A stretch of DNA of 64,000 nucleotides from Hydrogenobaculum sp. Y04AAS1 (lineage in GTDB: Bacteria > Aquificota > Aquificia > Aquificales > Aquificaceae): assembly GCF_000020785.1 (NCBI RefSeq), contig NC_011126.1:930001-994000 (forward strand), written 5' to 3'. Both the position numbers and the translations under genes were made by a program. Positions 43,152 to 52,286 of the stretch are shown in pieces; within the stretch, counting starts at the first letter, position 1, and each line of letters opens with the position of its first letter. The notes below the pieces were generated by a model, which made no database searches, was not told where the DNA came from, and saw only the letters and a list, made by a program, of their open reading frames with translations.

Positions 43152-43635
43152 AGTGTTTTATTATATCCTCTGCTATGGTTTCTGGGCTTTTGGTAACATC
43201 AAAACGTTGATGTGCCATACTGTAAACGTAGTATCTTTTATTATGCAAGCTTCTAAGCTCCTCTAAAGATTTTCTAAGCAGTGGTCTATTTGGTAAACCT
43301 TTGCAACGGTTGTAAAATTCTTCAAAAGATACATCCAAGAAAGCTACAAAACCATTTTTTTTCATAAACTCCATAGCCTCTTCATTAGCCCCAAGACCAC
43401 CACCTGTAGATATTACACTTTTTGGCTTCGAAACATCTTTTAATGTCTTTATCTCAAAATCTCTAAAAAAAGATTTTCCTTTCTTGGTAAAAATCTCTTC
43501 TATCGTCATATTAAGGCGGTTTTCTATCTCCTTATCTACATCTATAAAGGCAAAGTTTAACATTGAAGACAATATATTGCCTACAGATGTTTTGCCACTA
43601 CACATGAAACCCACTAAGAATATAGGAATATCCAC
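43117..43635 (-). CDS. aroK: Shikimate kinase
   Basis: The 172-residue kinase phosphorylates shikimate on the way to chorismate. Walker A GFMCSGKTSVG is near residue 8, DVDKEIE near 31 binds magnesium and shikimate, STGGGLGA near 76 is the shikimate loop, and LPNRPLLRK near 114 is the lid region with Arg. It overlaps the prenyltransferase gene downstream, which uses chorismate-derived substrates. Confidence 0.95.
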   Translation of the reverse strand: MDIPIFLVGFMCSGKTSVGNILSSMLNFAFIDVDKEIENRLNMTIEEIFTKKGKSFFRDFEIKTLKDVSKPKSVISTGGGLGANEEAMEFMKKNGFVAFLDVSFEEFYNRCKGLPNRPLLRKSLEELRSLHNKRYYVYSMAHQRFDVTKSPETIAEDIIKHYEQFKRDIRAC

Positions 43636-43974
43636 TTAAAAGTCTAAGTCTATATCTTCGTCGTCTATTTCAAATGTATCTGTGGTAAAGAAAAAACCCC
43701 TTACGTTTAAAGCTATGTTCTTAAATTCATTTAGATATTCAAGGACGCTGTCGTAAAAGTTGATAGTGTCTCTTAAGTTCCTTATTTGATCACCATCTAA
43801 CCCTTTTTTTCTCAACATCCTCATAGAGGCTATACGTCCCATTCTTGCTTTGGAATATTTTTCCTGCCACTCGGTCCAAAACTCCTGTTTATGGACTGGG
43901 GTTTTGATGACAAAGCTGTCCAACTTGGACAATTCTTCTAACCATTGGAGCTCCAAAGAAGATTTCTTGTTCAT
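43636..43974 (-). CDS. Conserved-looking 112-residue protein, unknown function
   Basis: A small soluble protein with a helical body (Trp-rich N-terminus: LQWLEEL, WTEWQEKY), the basic stretch KARMGRIASMRMLRKKG and an acidic C-terminus (EIDDEDIDLDF). There is no signal peptide, Cys motif or known domain. It ends exactly where aroK begins and has a TGA-TATAAT element ending 6 nt before its ATG, so it heads the aroK-ubiA-aldolase run. No family recognised. Confidence 0.6.
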   Translation of the reverse strand: MNKKSSLELQWLEELSKLDSFVIKTPVHKQEFWTEWQEKYSKARMGRIASMRMLRKKGLDGDQIRNLRDTINFYDSVLEYLNEFKNIALNVRGFFFTTDTFEIDDEDIDLDF

Positions 43975-43980
43975 ACAAAT

Positions 43981-43989
43981 ATTATATCA
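43981..43989 (-). promoter_or_regulatory. Extended -10 element (TGA-TATAAT) heading the aroK run
   Basis: Minus-strand TGA (43989-43987), TATAAT (43986-43981), 6 nt (ATTTGT), then ATG at 43974. There is no Shine-Dalgarno sequence. Confidence 0.65.
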
Positions 43990-44041
43990 TATTAAATTCT
44001 TAAAACAATAACATTAGGCATAAATTATTAAGCATAAACTT

Positions 44042-44794
44042 TTAAAAACTCTTTACACCTTTTGCTATCAAAATTATACCGCATATTATCGTTAAAAACG
44101 GTACACTCAAGTTAAGATAGCGTTTGTTTATAAATCTACTTACAAATCTACCTGTCCAGAGCCCCGCTACAGATGCAATCCCCCAGTACAGTATATAATC
44201 GTATCTTACATTTGAAAAAGCATGAAGCATATAGTATATAAAAAGCCTAATACCTACTAGCAAAACAAAGTAAATAGATATGAGATATCTATACTCATCA
44301 AACTCTTTTACTATATTTCTCAAATATATAGCCGCCGGCGGCCCTCCAATACCTACTATACCAGAAAACACCCCAGACACAACTCCCACCAAAAATCCAT
44401 GCTTTATCTCTATTTTTGAAGTTAAGTTTAAAAGCTCATTTTTAAATATGGCTAAACCATCAAACATTCCTATGCTTATAAAAAACAACCCACTGAAGAT
44501 CTCCATATAAGGAACGCTTATGATTTTTAAAATATGGGCACCCAAAAATATACCAACAAAAGAACCGCTTATCAGATAAAATATCATCTTTATATTTGGT
44601 TTATAGCTTTTACTAACCAAAAGAATACTAAAAGGTCCTAAAGCTTGAATAAAAGAAAATGTAAGCACAGCAGATTTTATATTCATCACAAGACTTAAAA
44701 GTGTCAGCATAAAAACCCCACCGCCAAAGCCAGATATACCTTGGACTATCCAACTTGCAAATATCATTAAACTTGTGATAAAAAGAAGATTCAA
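44042..44794 (-). CDS. TauE/SafE family sulfite/anion exporter
   Basis: A 250-residue membrane protein with about eight helices in two homologous halves. Each half has a Gly-rich motif, GISGFGGGVFML near residue 19 and GVFSGIVGIGGPPAAIYL near 140, the hallmarks of the TauE/SafE family, which exports sulfite, sulfoacetate or other organosulfur anions. A sulfur-oxidising host would fit, but the substrate is unproven. The start overlaps the SPOR gene by 4 bp. Confidence 0.9.
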   Translation of the reverse strand: MNLLFITSLMIFASWIVQGISGFGGGVFMLTLLSLVMNIKSAVLTFSFIQALGPFSILLVSKSYKPNIKMIFYLISGSFVGIFLGAHILKIISVPYMEIFSGLFFISIGMFDGLAIFKNELLNLTSKIEIKHGFLVGVVSGVFSGIVGIGGPPAAIYLRNIVKEFDEYRYLISIYFVLLVGIRLFIYYMLHAFSNVRYDYILYWGIASVAGLWTGRFVSRFINKRYLNLSVPFLTIICGIILIAKGVKSF

Positions 44795-45405
44795 CGGACT
44801 CTAAAAGCACTCGGAAATGCAGTTAAAAGCTTTATACCTTCATTTGAATTTGTTAGCATGACTCTTACTATATAAAAACCTTTTTCTTGCTTTACCATCG
44901 GTTCAAAGCCTAAAGCTCTTGCCTTTGATATAGCCCTTTGCAAAGCAGTTGGGGATTTGAAAGCTCCAATTTGGAATAAAATATTACCACTATTTTCCTT
45001 TTTTTGACTATTTCTTATTATCTGTGTAATAGTTTTTGGAGCATTTGGTTTTGGTTTTTGAGCTATTTTTTGGGGTTTAGTAGATGGTTTTGGTGTTGAT
45101 GTTTGAGGGGGTTTAGCTGATGGGCTGGGAGTGGGAGAGCTAGGCTGAGAAATAGCTTGGTTTTGAGGGGTTTGCACAGGTTGATTTTGAGGTTGTTGAT
45201 TGTTTGTAGAAGGCATTTGAGGTGTTTGAGTTTGAGGATTTGATGCCACAGAAGATGTATTTTGATTGGGTGTGGAAGAGGCTGTAACTATATTTATCTT
45301 GCCTGTGGATTCTTTTTCATGTTGCCACTGGTTTAAACCTATATAAAAAAGCGTAAAACCTATGAACGCTCCCAGAGATAAAAGTGCCGTTCTTTTTAAC
45401 TTCAT
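44791..45405 (-). CDS. SPOR-domain membrane protein
   Basis: The 204-residue protein has one N-terminal membrane helix (about 7-26), a Pro/Gln/Thr/Ser-rich periplasmic linker of about 90 residues (40-130), and a C-terminal SPOR domain (about 140-204: LFQIGAFKSPTALQRAISKARALGFEP). SPOR domains bind denuded glycan strands, usually at division sites, as in FtsN and DedD. Single-helix topology with a disordered linker is FtsN-like, but identity with FtsN is not shown. Confidence 0.88.
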   Translation of the reverse strand: MKLKRTALLSLGAFIGFTLFYIGLNQWQHEKESTGKINIVTASSTPNQNTSSVASNPQTQTPQMPSTNNQQPQNQPVQTPQNQAISQPSSPTPSPSAKPPQTSTPKPSTKPQKIAQKPKPNAPKTITQIIRNSQKKENSGNILFQIGAFKSPTALQRAISKARALGFEPMVKQEKGFYIVRVMLTNSNEGIKLLTAFPSAFRVR

Positions 45406-45411
45406 ACAAAT

Positions 45412-45420
45412 ATTTTACCA
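45412..45420 (-). promoter_or_regulatory. Extended -10 element (TGG-TAAAAT) before the SPOR gene
   Basis: Minus-strand TGG (45420-45418), TAAAAT (45417-45412), 6 nt (ATTTGT), then ATG at 45405. The same six-base gap ATTTGT occurs before the ATG at 43974. Confidence 0.6.
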
Positions 45421-45454
45421 TCAAAAAGTTAAAAACTAAATTTTTATTATCTAA

Positions 45455-46477
45455 TTATTGTTCAAACTGAGCTAAAAACCTTATATCGTTTTCGTAAAAT
45501 AACTTTATGTTGTCTATACCATAATAAAGCATTGCAAGTCGTTCTACACCCATTCCGAAAGCAAAACCTGTGTATAAAGATGGATCTATATTGCAGTTTC
45601 TTAAGACGTTTGGATGCACCATACCGCATCCCATCACCTCAAGCCAGCCAGTTTGTTTACAAACCCTACAACCACTTCCTTCACATATCACGCATTGGAT
45701 ATCTACTTCAAAGGATGGTTCTGTAAATGGAAAATAAGAACTTCTATATCTGGTTTTTAGGCTTTTGTTAAAAAATAACTGCAAAAAAGTATCTAAAACA
45801 TACTTTAGGTGTCTTAAATTTATATGCTTATCCACCGCCAGACCTTCCACTTGAAAAAACATCGGTGAGTGAGTAGGATCGTCATCTTTCCTATAAACTT
45901 TACCGGGTGCTGTTATATATATAGGTGGCTTGTTAGAAAGCATAGTTCTTATCTGTATCGGAGAAGTATGGGTTCTCAAGACATAGCCTTCTTTATTTAC
46001 GTAAAAAGTATCTTGCATATCCCTGGATGGGTGATATTTTGGTATATTTAGCATATCGAAGTTGTATTCTTCTTTTTCAAGCTCTGGCCCTTGCTGTTCT
46101 AAAAACCCCATAGACTTTAGTATAGAAAGTATTCTATCTAGGGTAAGCGTTATAGGATGAAGACTACCTATCTGGTTTGTAGGAGGAAGCGTAGGATCCA
46201 CAAATTCTTTTGATAAGTTTTTTCTTTCTTCTAGGCTTTTAAAATATAAAAACTTTTGAGAAAATAGCTCTTCTACATTTTCTTTTAGCTCGTTTAAAAG
46301 GCTTCCATAGGTTTTTCTCTCTTCTGGTGGAATATCTTTTATAGCTTTTGAAAGCTCTTTTACAACACCTGTTTTACCTAAATACTTGCTTTTTAATTTT
46401 TCTAAGTCTTGTAAAGAAGAAACGGAAGCTAACTCTTCGTTTAGCTCCCTTAGTATAGCATCTTTATCAAGCAACAT
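45455..46477 (-). CDS. pheS: Phenylalanyl-tRNA synthetase alpha subunit
   Basis: The catalytic subunit of the class II heterotetramer, 340 residues. It has an N-terminal coiled coil (about 1-85), motif 2 around [11 protein letters not shown] near residue 202 and motif 3 [17 protein letters not shown] near 307. [17 protein letters not shown] near 260 is a Cys cluster that may bind zinc, a feature of some PheS proteins. pheT is absent from the window, so the subunit genes are dispersed. It overlaps rplT by 11 bp. Confidence 0.95.
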   Translation of the reverse strand: MLLDKDAILRELNEELASVSSLQDLEKLKSKYLGKTGVVKELSKAIKDIPPEERKTYGSLLNELKENVEELFSQKFLYFKSLEERKNLSKEFVDPTLPPTNQIGSLHPITLTLDRILSILKSMGFLEQQGPELEKEEYNFDMLNIPKYHPSRDMQDTFYVNKEGYVLRTHTSPIQIRTMLSNKPPIYITAPGKVYRKDDDPTHSPMFFQVEGLAVDKHINLRHLKYVLDTFLQLFFNKSLKTRYRSSYFPFTEPSFEVDIQCVICEGSGCRVCKQTGWLEVMGCGMVHPNVLRNCNIDPSLYTGFAFGMGVERLAMLYYGIDNIKLFYENDIRFLAQFEQ

Positions 46478-46817
46478 GCTGTCTTGCTTTTTCTATAAGC
46501 TCTTTAAAAGCCTGAGGGTCAAGGATTGCTATTTGGGATAGAGATTTTCTATTTAGATTTATACCAGCTTTTTTAAGACCGTTTATAAACTTGCTGTATG
46601 TCATGCCGTTGGCTCTGCAAGCGGCATTTATACGAGCTATCCAAAGCGCTCTAAACTGTCTTTTGCGCTGGCGTCTATCCCTGTATTGATATTTCAGTGC
46701 TCTTATAACAGCTTCCTTAGCTTTTCTGTAAACTCTACTCTTTTGGCCTCTATATCCCTTTGCTAATTTTAAAACTTTCTTCCTAAACTTTTTGGAAGAG
46801 CGACCTTTTACTCTCAT
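46467..46817 (-). CDS. rplT: 50S ribosomal protein L20
   Basis: The 116-residue basic protein has [20 protein letters not shown] near residue 12, [21 protein letters not shown] near 51 and the C-terminal [20 protein letters not shown]20 is an early 23S rRNA binder. In most bacteria L35 (rpmI) lies directly upstream. Here rnhB does instead, and pheS follows with an overlap. AAGGAGG precedes the ATG. Confidence 0.97.
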   Translation of the reverse strand: MRVKGRSSKKFRKKVLKLAKGYRGQKSRVYRKAKEAVIRALKYQYRDRRQRKRQFRALWIARINAACRANGMTYSKFINGLKKAGINLNRKSLSQIAILDPQAFKELIEKARQHVA

Positions 46818-46832
46818 AAAAACCTCCTTAAA

Positions 46833-47474
46833 CTAAATATTATAACAAAAACTTCTTCTATGTATAGAAGAAAGTCCAAAATCCTTTATCTCTTTTATAT
46901 GCTCTTTTGTGCCGTATCCTTTGTGCTTATCAAAACTAAAAGGTTTAAAAGAAGAAGCGTAATCTATCATCATTTTATCACGGGTGGCCTTGGCCACCAA
47001 AGATGCAAGCCTTATAGAAAAGCTCTTCTCATCACCTTTTACTATTGGTATACAATCGTAATCTTCTAAATTTATAAAATCTGACAAAACTATGTCAAAA
47101 CCCTTCAAAGCCTCAAGTGCTCTTTTCATAGCCATCTTTGTGGCTTTCGTAATACCAAAATCATCTATCTCTTGATGCGTGGCAATACCTACACTATATT
47201 TAAAATATTTTTTTATCGTATCAAAAGCCCAAAACCTATCGGCCTCTTTTAGCTTTTTGGAATCTCCTTTTATAAGGGTATATTCTTCTTCAAAGAAGAT
47301 ATCCAGATTATCCACCAAAATAGCACCAACCACTAAAGGACCGGCCAAAGCACCTCTACCGGCCTCATCCACACAAGCCAACGTTAAGCCTCTTTTCAAA
47401 AATTGATGTTCGTATATTAGGATTTCTTGGATTTGGCTTCTTGTTTGAGCTTGTCGTGAGCCTCTTTTTCCCAT
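46833..47474 (-). CDS. rnhB: Ribonuclease HII
   Basis: RNase HII cuts RNA in RNA-DNA hybrids, including single ribonucleotides. [18 protein letters not shown] near residue 36 holds the first catalytic Asp-Glu, and [12 protein letters not shown] and HKGYGTKEH are conserved further on. The ATG at 47474 overlaps rplS by 58 bp and has AAGAGA upstream. The part conserved with other family members begins only near YEHQFLKRG (codon about 21), so a shorter start at an ATA (47417) directly at the rplS stop, or a TTG at 47399, is possible. Confidence 0.9.
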   Translation of the reverse strand: MGKRGSRQAQTRSQIQEILIYEHQFLKRGLTLACVDEAGRGALAGPLVVGAILVDNLDIFFEEEYTLIKGDSKKLKEADRFWAFDTIKKYFKYSVGIATHQEIDDFGITKATKMAMKRALEALKGFDIVLSDFINLEDYDCIPIVKGDEKSFSIRLASLVAKATRDKMMIDYASSFKPFSFDKHKGYGTKEHIKEIKDFGLSSIHRRSFCYNI

Positions 47475-47821
47475 GGTTTAATCTCTTTTATCTTACGCGC
47501 TGCAGTTTTACCCTTTAGCTGTCTTAAGAAGTAAAGTTTGGCTCTTCTTACCTTACCGTATTTTACTAGCTGTATGCTGTCTATGTTAGGGCTATAGTAT
47601 GGGAATGTTCTTTCTATGCCCACTCCGTAAGATTCTTTTCTTACTGTAAACATCTTATTTAGGCCTTTATTTTTTATCCTTATGACTATACCTTCAAAAC
47701 CCTGTATCCTTTCTTTATCACCTTCTTTTATTTTGTAATTTACCCTTATGGTATCACCTACTTTAAACTTTGGATACTCTTTCTTAGGGGTATATAACTT
47801 TTCTAACTCTTGAATATTCAT
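47417..47821 (-). CDS. rplS: 50S ribosomal protein L19
   Basis: The 134-residue protein has the L19 signatures [48 protein letters not shown] and [23 protein letters not shown]19 lies at the subunit interface. trmD and rimM, its usual neighbours, are absent. It starts a run with rnhB, rplT and pheS. A GGAGG Shine-Dalgarno sequence is present. Confidence 0.97.
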   Translation of the reverse strand: MNIQELEKLYTPKKEYPKFKVGDTIRVNYKIKEGDKERIQGFEGIVIRIKNKGLNKMFTVRKESYGVGIERTFPYYSPNIDSIQLVKYGKVRRAKLYFLRQLKGKTAARKIKEIKPWEKEAHDKLKQEAKSKKS

Positions 47822-47868
47822 GGCTTTTGACCTCCAAAAATCGTTTTAAACAAGTATTATACCATAAA

Positions 47869-49032
47869 TTAGATCTTTGGATTTAACATTTTATCTTTAT
47901 CTATAGGTAAGCCCGTTTCAGTGGAAAGACAAGGGGCTCTAAAGAGTGAACCATGCCATACGCCCTGAAGAGTCCTTACCATAACTATTGCATAGAAAAC
48001 GGTGAGCATAAGTATCTCTATACCAGATAGTATTTTAACAAATATATAACCTGTGAAAATCCATATTTGAATAGTAGCTGCTGTAAAAACACCCAATGGG
48101 AACGTAAATCCCCACCATCCCATGTTGAAGGGCAATCCTTCTCTTAGATACTTTAAGGTAGTCATTATAGCCATCACAAACCACCATAGCCCGTACGCCC
48201 ACAAAAGCATACCTATCATAAAACCTACTCTGAAGAAAAGCCTTGAAAAAAGCTCAAACTCAGTACCGTAAAAAATTCCAGAAGATGCCTGACCTAGCAA
48301 AAACATTGCCAAAGCTCCTGTCCCTATAGGACCAAGAGTAAGCCATATGGAAACTGCCATATCTTTTGGTGGCAAACCGTGTACTGCCAATCTAAAAAAT
48401 AGTATAACCAGTATACTCATAGCAAGAGGGACAGACAAAGACCATAGTATGTAGCTTGTATAAACAATATATTGACCGTACATTTGGGGAACATGAGGTG
48501 CCACAATACCACCAGAAGCAGCTGTAACCTCTGATGGAACAATTGGTAAAAGCCATACGCCTGTCATCTTGTCCAAGCTGTGATCATGTGATATAAACAT
48601 ATAAAATGGCACTAAAAATCCACTTATTATAGCTAGTAACGCATCTATCCACCAAAGATAGTAGTCTAAATGGGCATAAAGATTGCCATCAAATAGTATA
48701 AAACCGTTTACTATGGTGGCAAAGCCCATAGGTATAGCGCCTATAAACATAGACTGGACTGGATGATGAAGCATTTTTTTAGCACCTTCAAAAAAGAATA
48801 TCCATCTTGCTATAAAAAGAAGCGAAATTACAGCAAAAAATACTATATTTAGCTCCCATAAAAACTTTGTTATAGGTATCATAAAAGGAAAGTGATAGGG
48901 GGAGTTGTGAAGGTCTATGGCCACTATACCTGTACCCATCGTAAGGGTGAACCAGTTAGGTGTGAAATTTTTCACTATGTCCAAAGGATGGCTTAAAGCT
49001 TGTAGAGGTTTATAAAATTTCTTAGTTTCCAT
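47869..49032 (-). CDS. TDT/SLAC1 family tellurite-resistance/dicarboxylate-type transporter
   Basis: The 387-residue membrane protein has about ten helices. NFTPNWFTLTMGTGIVAI near residue 22 is the typical start of the TehA/MAE1/SLAC1 (TDT) family, and PLGVFTAATIQIW near 318 is in the C-terminal helices. Members transport malate, sulfite or other small anions or act as anion channels. With a TauE exporter nearby, sulfite is an attractive but unproven substrate. Confidence 0.85.
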   Translation of the reverse strand: METKKFYKPLQALSHPLDIVKNFTPNWFTLTMGTGIVAIDLHNSPYHFPFMIPITKFLWELNIVFFAVISLLFIARWIFFFEGAKKMLHHPVQSMFIGAIPMGFATIVNGFILFDGNLYAHLDYYLWWIDALLAIISGFLVPFYMFISHDHSLDKMTGVWLLPIVPSEVTAASGGIVAPHVPQMYGQYIVYTSYILWSLSVPLAMSILVILFFRLAVHGLPPKDMAVSIWLTLGPIGTGALAMFLLGQASSGIFYGTEFELFSRLFFRVGFMIGMLLWAYGLWWFVMAIMTTLKYLREGLPFNMGWWGFTFPLGVFTAATIQIWIFTGYIFVKILSGIEILMLTVFYAIVMVRTLQGVWHGSLFRAPCLSTETGLPIDKDKMLNPKI

Positions 49033-49038
49033 GCAAAT

Positions 49039-49044
49039 ATTTTA
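49039..49044 (-). promoter_or_regulatory. -10 element (TAAAAT) before the TDT transporter gene
   Basis: Minus-strand TAAAAT (49044-49039), 6 nt (ATTTGC), then ATG at 49032. There is no Shine-Dalgarno sequence. Confidence 0.5.
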
Positions 49045-49126
49045 ATGTTTTTTATGTTTCCAAGCAACACAAACACACTTATAAGCAATAAGTAAACGCT
49101 ACATTTACAAGATTATATTTTAGATA

Positions 49127-49135
49127 TGATATAAT
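49127..49135 (+). promoter_or_regulatory. Extended -10 element (TGA-TATAAT) upstream of ispH
   Basis: TGA 49127-49129 and TATAAT 49130-49135 end 5 nt before an in-frame ATG at 49141 and 53 nt before the ATG at 49189, which matches other IspH proteins. A second hexamer TATACT (49183-49188) directly abuts the 49189 ATG. Confidence 0.5.
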
Positions 49136-49188
49136 TTATAATGAGTAATTTCATTGTAATAGTATCATTTTTGAAATACCATTATACT

Positions 49189-50049
49189 ATGCCAAAAGTT
49201 TTAATTGCTAAAAATGCAGGATTTTGTTATGGGGTTAAAAGAGCTATTACACTTGCCGAAAGAGCAGCCAAAGAGCAAGAAAAAATATATACGTTGGGCC
49301 CTCTTATCCATAACCCCCAAGAAGTAAACAGGCTTTCCAACATGGGTATAAAAACCGCCACCGATACAAACATAGATAAAGATGCCACGGTGATAGTACG
49401 CTCTCACGGTATATCTCCAGAAAAAGAAAGGCTTTTAAGAAATACGTTTGTTAAGGTTGTAGACGCCACTTGCCCTTACGTTAAGGCTGTTCATGAGGCT
49501 GTTGTATCGCTTGCAAAAGAAGGTTACTTCGTAGTAATAGTAGGGGAAAAAGATCATCCAGAAGTTCAAGGAACAGTAGGATATTTAGAAGAAGCAAAAG
49601 GACGATACAAGGTTATAGATTCTCTTGAAGATTTGGAAGATATAAAAGAAGATAAAGTTGGAATAGTAGCTCAAACCACTCAAAATGAAATATTTTTTGA
49701 AAATGTAGTTTTAAAGCTTTTAAAAAAGGTAAAAGAAATAAAGGTAATAAACACCATTTGCAACGCCACAGAAGAGAGACAATCAGATATATACGAGCTC
49801 GCCCCCATAGTGGATGTGATGATAATAATAGGTGGTAAAAATAGCGGTAATACCAAAAGGCTTTTTGAGATAAGTAAATCTTTGAACCCACGGTCTTATC
49901 ACATAGAGACAAAAGACGAGATTGACCCAAGCTGGTTAGAAGGTGCAAAAACCATAGGTATAAGCGCAGGTGCATCAACTCCAGATTGGATTATAGAAGA
50001 TGTAAGATACTTTTTAGAAAATCATGAAAACTTCACAGAAAAGCTTTAA
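49189..50049 (+). CDS. ispH: 4-hydroxy-3-methylbut-2-enyl diphosphate reductase IspH
   Basis: The [4Fe-4S] enzyme makes IPP and DMAPP in the last step of the MEP pathway. Its three cluster cysteines lie in NAGFCYGVKRA, VDATCPYVK and NTICNATEERQ. From the ATG at 49189 the protein has 286 residues, the usual size. An in-frame ATG at 49141 with a close TATAAT would add 16 residues, which are hydrophobic and not family-like. The choice is open. dxs, the first enzyme of the pathway, is at 59 kb. Confidence 0.93.
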   Translation: MPKVLIAKNAGFCYGVKRAITLAERAAKEQEKIYTLGPLIHNPQEVNRLSNMGIKTATDTNIDKDATVIVRSHGISPEKERLLRNTFVKVVDATCPYVKAVHEAVVSLAKEGYFVVIVGEKDHPEVQGTVGYLEEAKGRYKVIDSLEDLEDIKEDKVGIVAQTTQNEIFFENVVLKLLKKVKEIKVINTICNATEERQSDIYELAPIVDVMIIIGGKNSGNTKRLFEISKSLNPRSYHIETKDEIDPSWLEGAKTIGISAGASTPDWIIEDVRYFLENHENFTEKL

Positions 50050-50080
50050 AATAAGCTTATCCTACATTTAAGGAGCTTTT

Positions 50081-51013
50081 ATGAGAGAACTTAAACTTGA
50101 ATCTTCAAAGAGTTTTCATATACCGTCCTATGTATGGTATGCTTTGGCAGGCATTGGCATATCTTTGATGTTGGGCTTATCTGGGCTTAACAATCTATTT
50201 CTTTACAAGATTGCTTTTTTTGGATACGCCATATCGTTTTTTGTTTATTTTGCTTTTGTTATTTTAAGAAACAATTTATTTTCTAAGCTATCTACTGGAA
50301 GTTTGAGCTTAGCGGTGATGCTTAATTTATCCGCCATGATAGCAAGGATGCTTGATAGCTACAAGATTGGGCTTTTTCATCCTCCTTGGACAGACCTTTT
50401 TGAAGCTCTCACCTTTTGGTCTTTTATAGTGGGCGTTGTTTATCTTTACATAGAGCAAAAGTATGGCTACAAGTTAATGGGTAGCGTAGTTGCCTTTTTC
50501 ATAAGCGGTATATACCTTTTTGCCATGCTAAAAGCCGATCCCAACATAGAACCTCTTATGCCGTCTTTAAGAAGCTATTGGCTTTATATACACGTTTTAA
50601 CGGCATTTTTAGGTTATGCAGGTTTTACAGTGGCTTTTGCAGCAGCCGTGTTTTATCTTATAAAATATTATGCCCCTAACCATGTAAAAGCTAAGCTACC
50701 GCCAGAAGATGTTTTAGATGAAATAGCTTATAAATCTGTGGCTATTGTATTTCCAATATGGACTGCATCTATCATACTTGGCGCCGCTTGGGCTGATGAA
50801 GCTTGGGGTGGTTATTGGTCTTGGGATCCAAAAGAAGTTTGGGCTTTGATAGTGCTTCTTTTCTTCGGGGCTTACTTACACGCTCGTTATATGATGGGTT
50901 GGAAAGGTCCTAAAGTAGCTTGGATGGTAGTTATAGGTTTTATAGCGATATTGATATGCTTTTTTGCAATAAACTTATACTTCCCAGGTTTACACAGCTA
51001 CGCAAAATCTTAA
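50081..51013 (+). CDS. Cytochrome c biogenesis protein CcsB/CcsA type (WWD-domain haem handler)
   Basis: The 310-residue integral membrane protein has about eight helices. The haem-binding WWD motif is WGGYWSWDPKEVWALI near residue 247, with conserved His residues in HPPWTDLFEALTF near residue 95, YIHVLTAFLGY near 170 and LHARYMMGW near 275. In system II, CcsA/ResC with ResB attaches haem to apocytochrome c outside the membrane. This agrees with the small cytochrome c at 25.1 kb. The partner gene (ResB) is not in the window. AAGGAGC precedes the ATG. Confidence 0.9.
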   Translation: MRELKLESSKSFHIPSYVWYALAGIGISLMLGLSGLNNLFLYKIAFFGYAISFFVYFAFVILRNNLFSKLSTGSLSLAVMLNLSAMIARMLDSYKIGLFHPPWTDLFEALTFWSFIVGVVYLYIEQKYGYKLMGSVVAFFISGIYLFAMLKADPNIEPLMPSLRSYWLYIHVLTAFLGYAGFTVAFAAAVFYLIKYYAPNHVKAKLPPEDVLDEIAYKSVAIVFPIWTASIILGAAWADEAWGGYWSWDPKEVWALIVLLFFGAYLHARYMMGWKGPKVAWMVVIGFIAILICFFAINLYFPGLHSYAKS

Positions 51014-51022
51014 AACCTTTTG

Positions 51023-51856
51023 ATGAATTGGCTTAAAATAGATGAGGCTATAAAAAGCTTTTTAGAAGAAGATATAGGCTGGGGGGATATAACCTCCTCA
51101 GGCCTACCTGATGATTTAAATGCCAAAGGTTTTATAAAGATAAAAGAATCTGGCGTTGTAAGTGGTTTATTTTTTGCAAAAAGGGTTTTTGAGCTTTTAG
51201 GCATAAAAGAGATCATATTAAAAGCCAAAGACGGGGATTTAGTAAATAAAAAAGACATCACAATGGAACTTCAAGGAAACGCAAAAGCCCTTCTTATGGG
51301 TGAAAGGGTGGCTTTAAACCTTATACAGTCTTTATCTGGTATTGCCACAGAGACAAAGTTTATGCTTGATAAGATAAAAGATTATGAAGTTAAGCTTCTT
51401 GATACCAGAAAAACCACACCAGGATATAGGTTTTTTGAAAAATACGCCGTTAGGACAGGAGCTGGCACTAACCATAGGTTTGCCCTTTACGATATGGTGC
51501 TCATAAAAGATAACCATATAAACCTATACGGTAGCATATCAAAAGCGGTACAAGAAATAAGAAAAAACTTATCTATGGCTTACAAAGTAGAGGTGGAGGT
51601 AAGCAACTTTGAGCAACTTGAAGAAGCCCTCAACTTAGATATAGATATGATACTGCTTGATAATTTTGGCGTAGAAGATGCCAAAAAAGCAATAGAGCTT
51701 ATAAGGAAAAGATCTTCTATAAAGATAGAGCTCTCAGGTGAAATAAACAAAGACAATATAGAAACCTATGCCAAGACAAGACCTGATTATATATCCTCTG
51801 GAGCTATCATACACTCCTCTAAATGGCTAAACGCCAGTATGGATATAACAATATAA
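51023..51856 (+). CDS. nadC: Nicotinate-nucleotide pyrophosphorylase (quinolinate phosphoribosyltransferase)
   Basis: NadC turns quinolinate and PRPP into NaMN in NAD synthesis. The 277-residue protein shows EEDIGWGDITS near residue 14, GERVALNLIQSLSGIAT near 93, LDTRKTTPGYRFFEKYAVRTGAGTNHR near 130 and IKDNHI near 165. The ATG at 51023 is preferred over a TTG one codon earlier. It is 9 bp after the cytochrome-biogenesis gene. Confidence 0.95.
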   Translation: MNWLKIDEAIKSFLEEDIGWGDITSSGLPDDLNAKGFIKIKESGVVSGLFFAKRVFELLGIKEIILKAKDGDLVNKKDITMELQGNAKALLMGERVALNLIQSLSGIATETKFMLDKIKDYEVKLLDTRKTTPGYRFFEKYAVRTGAGTNHRFALYDMVLIKDNHINLYGSISKAVQEIRKNLSMAYKVEVEVSNFEQLEEALNLDIDMILLDNFGVEDAKKAIELIRKRSSIKIELSGEINKDNIETYAKTRPDYISSGAIIHSSKWLNASMDITI

Positions 51857-51898
51857 TTATCTCTTATAAAAATATTTTATTTTCTTCTTACATATATC

Positions 51899-51926
51899 TT
51901 GACATACGCATCTTTAGTGATATAAT
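51899..51926 (+). promoter_or_regulatory. Consensus sigma70 promoter of the HU gene
   Basis: TTGACA (51899-51904) and TATAAT (51921-51926), both perfect, with a 16-bp spacer. A 26-nt leader with AAAGGAGG follows before the ATG. This is the strongest promoter in the window, as expected for an abundant protein. Confidence 0.92.
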
Positions 51927-51958
51927 AGTAATTTGAAAACATGTAAAGGAGGTTTACC

Positions 51959-52228
51959 ATGACAAAAACAGAATTAGTTAGTTATGTGGCTCAGCAAGCT
52001 GACATAACAAAGGCAAAGGCTGAAAAATGTGTTAACGCTGTATTTTCTGCATTGGCAGAAAGCCTAAAGAAGAAAGAGAGAACCACAATACCGGGCTTTG
52101 GTACTTTTACAGTAAGCACCAGAAAAGCCAGAACCGGCAGAAACCCAAAAACTGGCCAAGAGATAAAAATACCAGCCAGAACTACCGCCGTTTGGAGACC
52201 CTCTAAAGAGCTAAAGAAATTAGGTTAA
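51959..52228 (+). CDS. hup: DNA-binding protein HU
   Basis: The 89-residue protein has the full HU/IHF fold. The N-terminal helices carry TKTELVSYVA, the signature GFGTFTVSTRKARTGRNPKTG is near residue 46 and the DNA-inserting arm is RTGRNPKTGQEIKIPARTTAVWRPSKEL. It is the sole such gene here. It has its own consensus promoter, Shine-Dalgarno sequence and terminator hairpin. Confidence 0.97.
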   Translation: MTKTELVSYVAQQADITKAKAEKCVNAVFSALAESLKKKERTTIPGFGTFTVSTRKARTGRNPKTGQEIKIPARTTAVWRPSKELKKLG

Positions 52229-52239
52229 CTAAATTAGGG

Positions 52240-52258
52240 GCGGTGCTTTATGCACCGC
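52240..52258 (+). terminator. Hairpin after the HU gene
   Basis: GCGGTGC (52240-52246), TTTAT, GCACCGC (52252-52258): a perfect 7-bp stem 11 bp after the HU stop. Only a short T run (TTCCTT) follows, so termination may be partial and the next gene may be reached by read-through. Confidence 0.65.
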
Positions 52259-52286
52259 TTCCTTATAAAGGACAAGAGCAAAAACA

